Shown here one piece after another: positions 54,645 through 63,937 of a stretch of DNA of 64,000 nucleotides. Source of the DNA: Gammaproteobacteria bacterium (GTDB lineage Bacteria > Pseudomonadota > Gammaproteobacteria > Pseudomonadales > Pseudohongiellaceae); assembly GCA_030654835.1 (NCBI GenBank), contig JAURWS010000015.1, positions 1-64,000 of the forward strand, given 5' to 3'. The position numbers were made by a program, and so were the translations under genes. The notes under the pieces are model-generated. The model had not been told where the DNA came from, did no database searches, and worked only from the letters and a program-made list of their open reading frames with translations. Within the stretch, counting starts at the first letter, position 1, and each line of letters begins with the position of its first letter.

Positions 54645-54715
54645 GATGGACTCCTATCGAGAGCAGTCGGGCGCGTATACATGTTGACAGTATACGCGCC
54701 CGGCGCTCGACAGGA

Positions 54716-56245
54716 TCACACAACCGGAATGTAACCGATGCCTGTCTGGGCCAACCCCACGATGTCGATGTTCGTCAAGTTCAACGAGACGTCGGCCGCC
54801 AGGACGCCCAGTTGTCCTGCGGTCATTTCGCCGCGATCCAGCATGCCGGCAAACTGATTCAAAGTCGCTGTGTCGGGAGCAACGCTGGTGAGGTTCTGGT
54901 AGATCAGTCCGACCACGCCAGTGGAAGTGGTTTTGCCGCCGAGCACGACGTTAAGCGCCAGTGTTGCAATGTCTGCCGGAGACATGCCCTTGTCGAGCAA
55001 GTCCAAAGCGATGCCGACATACTCCTTGTTGGCCGCAGCCGTCTTTCCGGCGATGGCACCAAGCAGCTTTGCCGCCATGCCGGCGTTACCATCGATATCG
55101 AACGCCAGCGCCTGGTCAGTGAAAGTCAATCTTTCCACAGTGCTGAGAGTATCGGTTCCCAGAGCGCCCGTGCTGTCTGCCACAGTCAGTTGGCTGTTCT
55201 GCTTCGTCACCTGAAAGTTGGCCCGCGTGCCGACGTAAGTGGCGATGTCGATGCCTTCGCCACCACTGATGACATCGTTGCCCGCACCACCGGTGAATAT
55301 GTCGCTATCGATATTACCTGTGAGCACGTCATTGCCAGCCGTGCCAGTGATTCTGTCCTGCACAGGCGCGACGGTGATCACGACCTGGCCGGGAGCAGAG
55401 GTCGCCACACCGTCTGAGGCGGTAAAGGTAAATTTGTCGGCACCCGAGTAATTGGTGAGCGGTGTGTACACAAATTTGCCGTCTGCCGTCAGCGTGATGG
55501 TGCCGTGCGCCGGACCTTCGGCAACGGCATAGGTCACGCTCTGGCCGTCCGCGTCGGTCGCAGTCGGCACTGCCCCGGACACACTGGTGTCTTCGGTGGC
55601 GGCGAGCTGGGCGTTGCCGACCACGGGCGCGTTATTGGCGACGGTATTGAAGTTGTAGGACACCGCTGCCAGTGCATTGCCCGCCGTGTCGGCCACGGCG
55701 CCAGTGCTCAGCGCGATGGTATAGGTGGTGCCGTAGGCCAGGTTGGCGGTCGGGTTGATGGTCAGCTGCGTGGTGCTGGTGCTGACCTTGGAACTGGTGG
55801 CCATGTTGAAGGTTTCGATGAGCGTGCCGTCGATCTTGCTGAGAGTAACGGAGGTGGTGCCGCGCGCGATGTTCTCGCTCAAACCGAACACCAGGCTGGT
55901 ATCCACCGGCGCCCCGCTGGCGAATGAGTGCATGTTGAAGGTGGTGATGGTTGGTGCCTTCACATCCTTGAACATCGCCGTCAGGTCAACGACGTCGCGC
56001 CCGCTGTTGAAAAGGGCAAACTCGACGTCCTTGAGGCGCAGGTGATACGTGCTGCTGGCGCCGCTGACCGAGTCGATGTGGATATAGCCGGTGTCTGCAT
56101 TTTGCGTGATCAGAAAGCGGCTGCGGGGCAGGCGCTCGAAGCTGAGCCTGTCGGTCCCCGCCAGGCCGTCGATCAGGGTATTGCTGGGGTCACCATACCT
56201 GGGCACTTCCCAGGTGTTGTTGCCGGTGGATGCTGCATAAGCCAT
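54716..56245 (-). CDS. RTX-type secreted/adhesin-like protein with Ig-like domains
   Basis: 509 aa, no signal peptide. A ~100-residue N-terminal part is followed by a bacterial Ig-like (Big_5/SbsA type) domain (SLVFGLSENIARGT to AAVSYNFNT), a cadherin-like/VCBS-type repeat (ATEDTSVSGAVPTATDADGQ...KFVYTPLTNYSGADKFTFTASDG), two RTX calcium nonapeptides (GTAGNDVLTG, GGAGNDVISGGEG), and a C-terminal DUF4214-like tail ending VGLAQTGIGYIPVV. The layout suggests type I secretion; no ABC exporter gene is adjacent. It lies 12 bp after dsbD on the same strand. Confidence 0.8.
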   Translation of the reverse strand: MAYAASTGNNTWEVPRYGDPSNTLIDGLAGTDRLSFERLPRSRFLITQNADTGYIHIDSVSGASSTYHLRLKDVEFALFNSGRDVVDLTAMFKDVKAPTITTFNMHSFASGAPVDTSLVFGLSENIARGTTSVTLSKIDGTLIETFNMATSSKVSTSTTQLTINPTANLAYGTTYTIALSTGAVADTAGNALAAVSYNFNTVANNAPVVGNAQLAATEDTSVSGAVPTATDADGQSVTYAVAEGPAHGTITLTADGKFVYTPLTNYSGADKFTFTASDGVATSAPGQVVITVAPVQDRITGTAGNDVLTGNIDSDIFTGGAGNDVISGGEGIDIATYVGTRANFQVTKQNSQLTVADSTGALGTDTLSTVERLTFTDQALAFDIDGNAGMAAKLLGAIAGKTAAANKEYVGIALDLLDKGMSPADIATLALNVVLGGKTTSTGVVGLIYQNLTSVAPDTATLNQFAGMLDRGEMTAGQLGVLAADVSLNLTNIDIVGLAQTGIGYIPVV

Positions 56246-56257
56246 GGAATTTCTCCT

Positions 56258-58180
56258 TCAAAGCGTCAGTGGATTGATGGCAGCGAGGAACCGGTCGGCA
56301 GGGGTAAAGCCGATGATTCTGGAATGAGGCGCTTCCTCTGTGCTGCTACTGTCAAAAAGAATGATCCCCGGAGGGCCGTAGAGGTTGAACGCCTTCATGA
56401 GCGCTCGGTCGTCCGCGTTGTTGGCTGTCACGTCTGCCTGCAGCAGCGTGAATTTCCCCATGGTGGCGGCCACCTGGGGATTACTGAAAGTGAAGCGCTC
56501 CATCTCCTTGCACGCTACACACCAGTCGGCGTAGAAGTCGAGCATGACCGGGGTGCCGGTGGTGGCTGCAATATCGAGTTGCTGCTGCAGATCGGCGAGG
56601 CTGGCGATGCGCGTGAACTGCGGCGCGTTGTCGGCCTCACGTGGCGCTGCACCGGAGCTGGCCAAAGCGAGCGGACGCAAGGGGTCGCCTGAGCCGCTGA
56701 CGGCACCGATCACCTCGGAGAGGCCGACGATCAACAGCAACACCGAGAAGGTGGCGCGGATTCGTGACGTGAAATCGGTGCGGGTGCTGGGACCATCGAA
56801 TACGCCCAGATACATCGCGCTCAGGATTGCCAGCGCGCCCCACAGCAGCATGATGGGCTGGGTCGGCAGTACCGGCGTCACCATCCAGATGGCAACCGCC
56901 AGCAGCAGAATTCCGAACACCACCTTGATCTGCACCATCCAGGTGCCGGCACGTGGCAGCAGGCTGCCTGCGGAGAGGCCGGTCAGCAGCAGGGGGACGC
57001 TCATGCCCATCGCCATGGAGAACAGGGCGGTAGCGCCCAGCACCACGTCGCCGGTCTGGCTGATGTAGATCAGTGCGCCAGCCAACGGGGCGGCCACACA
57101 AGGGCCGACGATCAATGAAGAGACCGCGCCCAGCAGGAACACGCTGGCGAAGCGGCCACCCTGGAAGCCACCGCTCACCCCGTCGAGCTTGCCCTGCAGC
57201 GCCTGCGGGAGCTGCAACTGATAGACGTCGAACATGGAGAGCGAGAACACCACCAGCAACGTGGCAAAGGTCAGCAACAGCCAGGGGGCCTGCAGATACG
57301 CAGCCAGCCCCTCGCCGAGCAGGCCGGCGGCCACGCCCATGCCGGTGTAGACCAGCGCCATGCCCAGGCAATAGGCGACCGACAGGCTGAAGCCGTGCCA
57401 GCGGCTGCGTTGTGCACCGTTGTCCATGCCGACGATGATCGAGGACAGGATCGGCACCATCGGCAGCACGCAGGGAGTGAAGGAGAGCAGCAGGCCGAAC
57501 AGCAGGAAGCCGCCGCCGATGGTCCACAGATTGCTGGACTGCAGCATGCGGGTGGCGATACTGGTCTCATCCACGGCTGCGCTCGCTGGCGCTGCGGCGG
57601 CGGTCACGGACGAAGTCGCCGGTGTAGCCGCTGATGTCGCCGTTGGTACCAAGAGCGGTGTCGAGGCCGGTGCTCCAAACAGCGAGTTGGTCGCAGCAGG
57701 TGCCACAAGTCCTTCATAGCCCGGTTGCAGCGTGAACTGCTTGGTGATGGGGGGATAACAGAGCCCCGCATCCGCGCAGCCCTGATAACCGATGGTGAGC
57801 GTTGTCTGCTCCGCTATCGCGGTGATCGGTAGCGTCAACTGCATGGGCGCCTTGTAAGCCTCCATGGTCTCGCCAAAATTTTCATCGAAGAAGGATATCG
57901 CTGGGGGCATGACGATGACCGACGTGTCGGTGCCCGGCAGCTGGATGTTGATCTTGTCCTTGTAGAGCTTGTAGCCATGCTCGACGTACCAGTGCATGGT
58001 GAGTTGCTGCGCTTCCTGCGTCACGCTCAGCACGAAGGCCACCTCGGGGTCGAGGAACTCTTCTTGTGCCGGTTCCGATTCTTGTGCAGCCGCACCCGTG
58101 CTCCACAGCAGCAGGGCAAGCAATGAGGCCGCGAGGACTTGTTGTGACCGATTTAAAGACTGAATTAAAGACTTACGCAT
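56258..58180 (-). CDS. dsbD: thiol:disulfide interchange protein DsbD
   Basis: 640 aa. A signal peptide (ends GAAAQ), the n-domain with C135 and C141, eight membrane helices (with the conserved TPCVLPMVPILSS and a later VGPCVAAPL), and the C-terminal thioredoxin domain with WCVACKEM. It brings electrons from cytoplasmic thioredoxin to the periplasm. It ends the leftward redox cluster and overlaps apbE by 8 bp. Confidence 0.96.
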   Translation of the reverse strand: MRKSLIQSLNRSQQVLAASLLALLLWSTGAAAQESEPAQEEFLDPEVAFVLSVTQEAQQLTMHWYVEHGYKLYKDKINIQLPGTDTSVIVMPPAISFFDENFGETMEAYKAPMQLTLPITAIAEQTTLTIGYQGCADAGLCYPPITKQFTLQPGYEGLVAPAATNSLFGAPASTPLLVPTATSAATPATSSVTAAAAPASAAVDETSIATRMLQSSNLWTIGGGFLLFGLLLSFTPCVLPMVPILSSIIVGMDNGAQRSRWHGFSLSVAYCLGMALVYTGMGVAAGLLGEGLAAYLQAPWLLLTFATLLVVFSLSMFDVYQLQLPQALQGKLDGVSGGFQGGRFASVFLLGAVSSLIVGPCVAAPLAGALIYISQTGDVVLGATALFSMAMGMSVPLLLTGLSAGSLLPRAGTWMVQIKVVFGILLLAVAIWMVTPVLPTQPIMLLWGALAILSAMYLGVFDGPSTRTDFTSRIRATFSVLLLIVGLSEVIGAVSGSGDPLRPLALASSGAAPREADNAPQFTRIASLADLQQQLDIAATTGTPVMLDFYADWCVACKEMERFTFSNPQVAATMGKFTLLQADVTANNADDRALMKAFNLYGPPGIILFDSSSTEEAPHSRIIGFTPADRFLAAINPLTL

Positions 58181-59123
58181 CTTGAGACTCCTGATGAATC
58201 CTGCCTTCCTGATCTACTGCCAGAAAGCTCAGTCCTGATGTGTGCAGAAAGTCCAGAGCCTTCTCTTCCATCAGCATCGCGATGGTGGAGAAACTGCCGG
58301 CGATCAGCGTGTTTGGAGCGAGCACGGAGACTGACTGCCAATAGCTGGCGGGATAGCCCGTGCGTGGGTTGAGGATGTGGCAATAGCGTTTGCCGTCTTT
58401 CTCGAAATAGCGTTCGTAGTCACCGCTGGTGGCCAGCGCGCCGCTGCTCACGGGAATGCTGGCAAGCAGGCGGTCGGCGTGGCGGGGATGACGGATGCCG
58501 ATGGACCAGGGTTCGCCATTGGGTTTGGGGCCGAGGATGTGCATGTCTCCGGCCAGATTGACGTAGCCGCTGTGCACGCCGCCCTTCAGCAACACGGCCG
58601 CCGCGCGATCCGCCGCGTATTCTTTGCCGAAGCCGCCGAAGTCCAGTTCCATGCCAGCCACCGGCAGGGCGACGGTGTCGCCCTCGCGCACGACGGCGGG
58701 CCAGTTGATCAGGGGCAGCAGGGCTTGCAGAGCTTGCGGTTCCGGCACTTGCTTGAGTTGAAAATTCCACGCGCGGCGCAGCACGCCGCTGGTAATGTCG
58801 AACAGTCCACCGCTGTGCTGGTAGAGCAGTTCGGCTTTGTCGAGAAGGTCGAGAGTCTCCGCGTCGCAGGGGACGGTAATGGCTGCGACCGGCGAGGAAT
58901 CCATCGCGGGCGAGGCCCGCTCCCACGAGCGGTTGATGACCGAGAGCAGGCTGGCGGGGCGATAGCGGGAGTATTTGTGCTCGATGCGCAGCACCTCGGC
59001 TTCGGCCAGTGCTGACAGGCGCCGCGCCTCTTCGGCGGAGACCCCGGCCAGCACCACTTCGCAGTGGCTGGCCATGGCCTTGAACTCATGTCTGTAGGTC
59101 AGTGCTGACATGGACTGCTTCAT
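58173..59123 (-). CDS. apbE: FAD:protein FMN transferase ApbE
   Basis: 316 aa from ATG 59123 (MKQSMSALTYRHEF); ATG 59111 is possible. ApbE features are HEFKAMASHCEVVL, ELDFGGFGKEYAADRAA, the VNLAGDMHILG segment, HILNPRTGYPA and the final metal residues near AGSFSTIAMLM. There is no signal peptide visible from this start. Residues around SWERASPAMDSS are encoded by a REP element, an in-frame insertion in the N-terminal domain. It attaches FMN to Thr/Ser of partner proteins outside the cytoplasm; the neighbours suggest a redox function. Confidence 0.92.
   Translation of the reverse strand: MKQSMSALTYRHEFKAMASHCEVVLAGVSAEEARRLSALAEAEVLRIEHKYSRYRPASLLSVINRSWERASPAMDSSPVAAITVPCDAETLDLLDKAELLYQHSGGLFDITSGVLRRAWNFQLKQVPEPQALQALLPLINWPAVVREGDTVALPVAGMELDFGGFGKEYAADRAAAVLLKGGVHSGYVNLAGDMHILGPKPNGEPWSIGIRHPRHADRLLASIPVSSGALATSGDYERYFEKDGKRYCHILNPRTGYPASYWQSVSVLAPNTLIAGSFSTIAMLMEEKALDFLHTSGLSFLAVDQEGRIHQESQDA
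58903..58926 (-). repeat. REP element inside apbE
   Basis: ATCGCGGGCGAGGCCCGCTC-CCAC. In apbE it is read as WERASPAMD, a different frame from the VGAGLARD reading in the sulfatase-type gene. Confidence 0.75.
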
Positions 59124-59131
59124 CTCTACGG

Positions 59132-60325
59132 CTAAAAGGAATGACTGATCCCGAATTGAATGCTGCGGGCACCGAAGTCCTTGAGACCATCGCTGCCATT
59201 GCCCAGCGCCCAACTGCCCTTCTGTTCGTACTGCTCGAACTTGACGTCTGCGATCCAGTTTTCACCGAAGTGTTTGGTCAGCTTCGCGCCATATGTAATC
59301 GCGCCGAACGACGAGAGGCGCTGATCCATGGAGGCAAAGCGACCCTCGGCATACAGCGGGTAGACCACCGAGATTGGCGCGCCGAAAGTGTCGGCGTCCG
59401 CCCAAGGGTCGTTCGCCACAGGGTCGTAGTAGAAGCTGGCGGCGGACTGCGAGTAGTACCGCAGCAGCGGCGTGACGCTCCACTGATTCGGCAGGTTGAA
59501 CACGTAATCGAACTCCAGCGTGTGCGCGTTGATATCGTTGCTGTCGGTGTAGTAGCGATAAGACGAGTGCAGTGTGTTGGCGCTCTCGATGAAGTGATGA
59601 TTCCAGCGCACCAGCACCGAGTCGCTGTCGCGATTGTCCGGGCGGGCGTCATAGAGCTTGTACTGATCGGAGTAGTAACCGCGACCACGGGTGTGGTGAT
59701 AGGTCACCTGCGCGATGTCGGTCTGGCTGAGCACCTGAGTGACGCCAAGTGCCACGTCGACCACGCGCTTGTCTTCCTTCTGGGTCAGGAAAATGCTGTT
59801 GGGAATAATCTGATCTGCGGTGTAGCCGAGGCCAACGATGAACGTGGTGTTCTGGCTCGGTGTGGACCACGAGTTCTGGATCGAGTAGTTGCGGGAGATA
59901 TAATCTGTTTCCTTCGAATAAGCGGTGCCTACCGTCACGCTGCCCTGCTGGAAGTAGCGGGTCACTGCGCCAGTATAAGCCTTGCGGGTGTCCTTGACCT
60001 GGGCGAGCGAAGACGAGTGGTAGCGCGGAGAGGCGCCGGATATCGCATCATGCACGGCCGTGCCGGTGACGCTCCACTGGCCGGCGATCGGTACCTGGAT
60101 GAGGAACGATTCGGCATCGATGTTGATCCTGTCGTCTGAGGGCTGATAGTCGCGATAGGACAGAGTCTTGAAGTTGATCGTGGATTTTTCCGGTGCTGCC
60201 TCGGCAAATACCGGCTGAGCCACGAGTGCGGCAGATGTCGCGGCGACTGCTATCATGCCGCTGCGGCGCAATGCACTCACTAGCAATGCTCTCATGAGTT
60301 GGTTGCCATCGGGAGTGTTTTTCAT
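59132..60325 (-). CDS. DUF3570 outer-membrane protein
   Basis: 397 aa from ATG 60325 (MKNTPDGNQLMRALL). A signal peptide-like N-terminus ends at PVFAEA. Many short amphipathic strands with aromatic ends (INFKTLSYRDYQPSDDRINI, SVTGTAVHDAISGASPRYHS, to FGARSIQFGISHSF) and a C-terminal Phe indicate a beta-barrel; the sequence is of the DUF3570 type. The family usually lies with DUF4266, ApbE and thioredoxin-like genes, as here. The transported or bound molecule is unknown. Confidence 0.88.
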   Translation of the reverse strand: MKNTPDGNQLMRALLVSALRRSGMIAVAATSAALVAQPVFAEAAPEKSTINFKTLSYRDYQPSDDRINIDAESFLIQVPIAGQWSVTGTAVHDAISGASPRYHSSSLAQVKDTRKAYTGAVTRYFQQGSVTVGTAYSKETDYISRNYSIQNSWSTPSQNTTFIVGLGYTADQIIPNSIFLTQKEDKRVVDVALGVTQVLSQTDIAQVTYHHTRGRGYYSDQYKLYDARPDNRDSDSVLVRWNHHFIESANTLHSSYRYYTDSNDINAHTLEFDYVFNLPNQWSVTPLLRYYSQSAASFYYDPVANDPWADADTFGAPISVVYPLYAEGRFASMDQRLSSFGAITYGAKLTKHFGENWIADVKFEQYEQKGSWALGNGSDGLKDFGARSIQFGISHSF

Positions 60326-60360
60326 CGTTGATTCCTTTACGTCTGATTGATTGCTGTCGA

Positions 60361-60618
60361 TCAGTTGCAACCGCAACCGCCGCCGCCCACGCCCGCGCCA
60401 CCGAAGGCGGCCTCTTTGCTGCTGTAGGTGTGCTCCACATAGGCCGAGTCGAGCCTGTCTTCATCGAAGATCATTTCCGGCTTGGCAAGAGTGCCTTTCT
60501 CCCAGGGCTGCACGGGCTGGATCAGCGAACAGGCACTGGTGCTGGCGGCGAGCACTGCCAGAACGATGGCTTTCTGCAGCAGGGGCAAGCCGGGCTTGTT
60601 GAGGCGGGTCGGTTGCAT
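60361..60618 (-). CDS. DUF4266 lipoprotein
   Basis: 85 aa. A signal peptide with lipobox ASTSAC (Cys 30) leads to IQPVQPWEKGTLAKPEM, the DUF4266 hallmark, and a C-terminal glycine/cysteine tail GGAGVGGGGCGCN. The tail could bind metal or be modified. It lies between the tlpA and DUF3570 genes. The function is unknown; an association with the barrel protein is likely. Confidence 0.9.
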   Translation of the reverse strand: MQPTRLNKPGLPLLQKAIVLAVLAASTSACSLIQPVQPWEKGTLAKPEMIFDEDRLDSAYVEHTYSSKEAAFGGAGVGGGGCGCN

Positions 60619-60644
60619 TGGTCGTTCTCCTTTATTGAACTGTT

Positions 60645-61163
60645 TTATTTGGTCTCAATCGCCTTTTGAATGGCGGCCTCAAGATCGGCTTTGTGTGAAT
60701 CGTTGAAGCCGGTGTGTTGAAGAATGATTTCGCCGTTGCCGTCGATCAGATAGCTGGTCGGCATGCCTTTGACGCCGTACTGCGGCGGCATGGTGGCCTG
60801 GGGGTCGAGTGCCACAGTAAAGCTGGCAGGGTTGTCGGCGAGGAAGTGATCCGCGTCGGCACGGGCGGCATCGAGATTGACGGCGATGATTTCAAAGCCC
60901 TGAGCCTGATACTTGCTCAGCATCTCGTTCATCCATGGGAAGGATTGACGGCAAGGGCCGCACCAGGAAGCCCAGAAGTCGACATAGACAATCTTGCCCT
61001 TGTGATCTCCAAGACTGACGTTGGCGCCAGTGGTAGTCGGCAGCGTGAATGCGGGAGCCGGAGCGGCCATGCTGCCTATGGCAAACGCCAGCGCAGTGGC
61101 ACCAAGGGCGAGCGAGGCAAGGCGACGAATCGTGTGTCTGGCGTGAGGTAAGGAGGTGTGCAT
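60645..61163 (-). CDS. TlpA-type periplasmic thioredoxin
   Basis: 172 aa. An N-terminal signal peptide (ends SMAAPA) and a thioredoxin fold with W67-C68-G-P-C71 and the cis-Pro segment GVKGMPTSYLID. It would reduce disulfides in the periplasm and be kept reduced by DsbD, encoded four genes further on the same strand. Confidence 0.92.
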   Translation of the reverse strand: MHTSLPHARHTIRRLASLALGATALAFAIGSMAAPAPAFTLPTTTGANVSLGDHKGKIVYVDFWASWCGPCRQSFPWMNEMLSKYQAQGFEIIAVNLDAARADADHFLADNPASFTVALDPQATMPPQYGVKGMPTSYLIDGNGEIILQHTGFNDSHKADLEAAIQKAIETK

Positions 61164-61428
61164 GTGAAGTCCTCGTTCAGGGTTTTTCAGGAATGAGATG
61201 ATAATGGCGCGTCAAACTTAAGGGATTATTAATCGCTGAGGGGGGGGTCTTGAAGATTCGTCACCACATGTTGATCCAAAGGGTTGCATTGTAACTATTT
61301 GTATCCATTGCGGATCGCGTGAAATAAATGAGGTATATTCCGGCACCTGTTGAAACAAGCCTGTCTGTTTCTGCCTCGGAAGCAAGGCGGAAAGAGTGTT
61401 TTCTATCCAACAAGAAGAGCGTTTGCCG
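61164..61428. other. divergent promoter region
   Basis: Lies between the leftward tlpA cluster and the rightward DUF5916 gene. TATATT near 61332 could be a -10 box for the rightward gene. A run of eight G occurs near 61241. No further gene is seen. Confidence 0.35.
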
Positions 61429-63855
61429 ATGTTTAAAAAGAATCAAAAGTCCCTGCTGGCGCGCGCCAGTGCAGCCGCCACGCAGGCCGCCACCCTTGCC
61501 GCGCTATCTCTTACTGCAATACCCCTCGTTGCTCATGCCCAGGACATCGTTCCCCAGTTAACCAAGATCGATGAAAGCGAGGCCAACATCCGTCTTGATG
61601 GTCGTCTTGACGAGGGCATCTGGCAGCGTATTCCCGTTGTCGATGACATGAAGGTGGTGATTCCCGATACTCTGGCAGATGCCTCATTGGAGACCCACAC
61701 CCGCATTTTCTACACCGAACGTGGCATCTATGTCGGCATCATGAACTTCCAGGAAGAATCGACCCTGGTGGCCCGCATGACTTCGCGTGACACCCGCCTG
61801 GAACGCGATGGCGTCGTCATCATGATCGACCCCTCCGGTGAAGGCCTCTACGGTTACATGATGCGCGTCAATCTCGGCGGCTCCATGACAGATGCTACGA
61901 TCCTGCCGGAGCGTCAGCTCAATCTGCAGTGGGACGGCTCCTGGGATGCCGAGACCAGTGTGGTCGACGGTGGCTGGGTAGCGGAGTATTTCATTCCCTG
62001 GTCCATGGTGTCCCTGCCACAGGTGGCTGGTGACTCACGCCGCATAGGCTTCTACACGGAGCGCCAGATTGGCTCCACTGGCGAGACCTGGTCTTCGCCA
62101 GCGCTGCCTGAGACGGTCAATGAGTTCCTGTCCGCATTCCGCAAATACGAGCTGCAGGACATCGAACCGCGTACCCAGATTACCTATTACCCTTATGTCT
62201 CCACGACCCATGACAGCATCAAGAACGATTCCGACATCCGTACCGGTGCCGAGGTGTTCTGGCGTCCATCGTCCAACACGCAGATATCAGCAACACTGAA
62301 CCCGGACTTCGGCAACGTCGAATCCGACGACGTGGTGGTCAACCTGACGGCCTTCGAGACCTTCTTCCCGGAGAAGCGCTCCTTCTTCCTGGAAGGTCAG
62401 GACGTCTTCAACACCTCGCCGCGTTCGCAGGGCGCCCGTGGGCCGGGCGGACCATCGACCATGTTGAACACGCGCCGTATCGGTGGCGCTGCGAAATTCA
62501 CCGTTCCCACCGGTGTCCGCGTCACAGCCACCGACCTCAGCCAGCCGTCAGACCTGCTCGGCGCATTGAAGCTGACCGGGCAGAGTGGCAGCTGGCGCTA
62601 TGGCACCCTGGTCGCGTCCGAAGATGACATGGAGATTCGCGGCTACCGTGCCGATGGCTCCCGTGTGAAGCTGGAATCCCAGGGACGTGATTTCGCCGTT
62701 GCCCGCGTTCTCTATGAAAACACCAATGGAGGCGGACGTCGTGCCATCGGTTGGATGGGCACCAGCAGTATGCATCCGGACAACGACGCCATCGTCAATG
62801 GCGTGGATCTGCACTACTTCTCTGCCGACACCCGCTGGGTGGCCGATGCTCAGCTGTTGCACAGCGACACGCGCGGCGTGACCGGTGCCGGTGGTTTTGC
62901 CGACATCGCGTATCAGCCCATGCGCGGCCGTCAGCATCGCGTGGCGCTGTCCTATCTGGACGAGACCATCGACATCAACGATCTTGGCTTCCTGAGCCGT
63001 AACGACAACGTACAGGCTGAATACAGCTACAGCCGCAACGAGTCCAACATCGAAGGGCTGCGCTCACGCAGCAGCAGTTTCCAGTTGATAAACCAGTGGA
63101 ACATCTCCGGTCAGCCCACGCGACTCGGCCTGTTCTTCACGCGTAACTACACCTTCCTGGACAACACTACGCTGCGCACCGGTGTGCGATATTTCAACCC
63201 GCGCATCGACGACCGTCTCGGTCGTGGCTCGGGTGAGTTCCGCATTCCCGAGCGCTGGGCAGCCAATATTGGCTGGAGCAGCGATCCTGGTCGTCCGCTG
63301 AGCTACGGTTTCAACCTCGACGGCAACCAGGAAGATCTGGGCAAGAAGATTGTCACTACGTCCGTGGATGTGAGCTACCGCCCCGTGGACAGTTTCTCCC
63401 TCGGATTGGATGTGTCTTACGCCGACCGTGAGGCGCTGTTGGTTTACAAAGGCAATGGTCGCTACACCAGCTTCGAAGGCTCACAGTGGTCACCGAAAGT
63501 CACCATGGACTATTTCATCAGTGCCAAACAGCAACTGCGTTTCAGTATGCAGTGGACTGGCCTGAAGGCGCAGGAAGACCGCTTCTGGCAAGTTGACGCG
63601 AAGAAGTTGCGCAATCTGCGCCCGGTGGCCAAGTCGAACCTCGTCTCCGACGACTTCATCATCAGTCGCATGACTTTCCAGGCGCGTTATCGCTGGGAGA
63701 TCGCACCGCTGTCGGATCTGTTCGTGGTATATACCCGTGGCTCCAACATTCCGGGCACCATGTATGACGACTATGGCAGCCTGCTGTCCGAGGCCTGGTC
63801 TGAGCCGATCGTTGACACGATTGTCGTGAAGCTGCGGTACCGTCTAGGCTCGTGA
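61429..63855 (+). CDS. DUF5916 protein: N-terminal CBM9-like domain and C-terminal barrel
   Basis: 808 aa from ATG 61429 (MFKKNQKSLLARASA); a GTG at 61396 is in frame but has a poorer context. A signal peptide ends at VAHAQ. Residues ~60-230 are a carbohydrate-binding family 9-like domain (IRLDGRLDEGIWQRIP). The following part has the DUF5916 pattern FETFFPEKRSFFLEGQDVF and then beta-strands ending KLRYRLGS, typical of a large outer-membrane barrel. The family is frequent in marine gammaproteobacteria and Bacteroidota; a surface-binding or uptake role is inferred. Confidence 0.88.
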   Translation: MFKKNQKSLLARASAAATQAATLAALSLTAIPLVAHAQDIVPQLTKIDESEANIRLDGRLDEGIWQRIPVVDDMKVVIPDTLADASLETHTRIFYTERGIYVGIMNFQEESTLVARMTSRDTRLERDGVVIMIDPSGEGLYGYMMRVNLGGSMTDATILPERQLNLQWDGSWDAETSVVDGGWVAEYFIPWSMVSLPQVAGDSRRIGFYTERQIGSTGETWSSPALPETVNEFLSAFRKYELQDIEPRTQITYYPYVSTTHDSIKNDSDIRTGAEVFWRPSSNTQISATLNPDFGNVESDDVVVNLTAFETFFPEKRSFFLEGQDVFNTSPRSQGARGPGGPSTMLNTRRIGGAAKFTVPTGVRVTATDLSQPSDLLGALKLTGQSGSWRYGTLVASEDDMEIRGYRADGSRVKLESQGRDFAVARVLYENTNGGGRRAIGWMGTSSMHPDNDAIVNGVDLHYFSADTRWVADAQLLHSDTRGVTGAGGFADIAYQPMRGRQHRVALSYLDETIDINDLGFLSRNDNVQAEYSYSRNESNIEGLRSRSSSFQLINQWNISGQPTRLGLFFTRNYTFLDNTTLRTGVRYFNPRIDDRLGRGSGEFRIPERWAANIGWSSDPGRPLSYGFNLDGNQEDLGKKIVTTSVDVSYRPVDSFSLGLDVSYADREALLVYKGNGRYTSFEGSQWSPKVTMDYFISAKQQLRFSMQWTGLKAQEDRFWQVDAKKLRNLRPVAKSNLVSDDFIISRMTFQARYRWEIAPLSDLFVVYTRGSNIPGTMYDDYGSLLSEAWSEPIVDTIVVKLRYRLGS

Positions 63856-63866
63856 TACAACCCAAT

Positions 63867-63937
63867 GTGGGAGCGGGCCTGCCCGCGATAGCTTTCATTG
63901 CAAGTCAAAAGCAATCGCGAGCAAGGCTCGCTCCCAC
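63867..63937. repeat. inverted REP pair after the DUF5916 gene
   Basis: GTGGGAGCGGGCCTGCCCGC-GAT (63867-63889) and an inverted variant (63914-63937) form a hairpin 11 bp after the stop codon. Confidence 0.8.
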
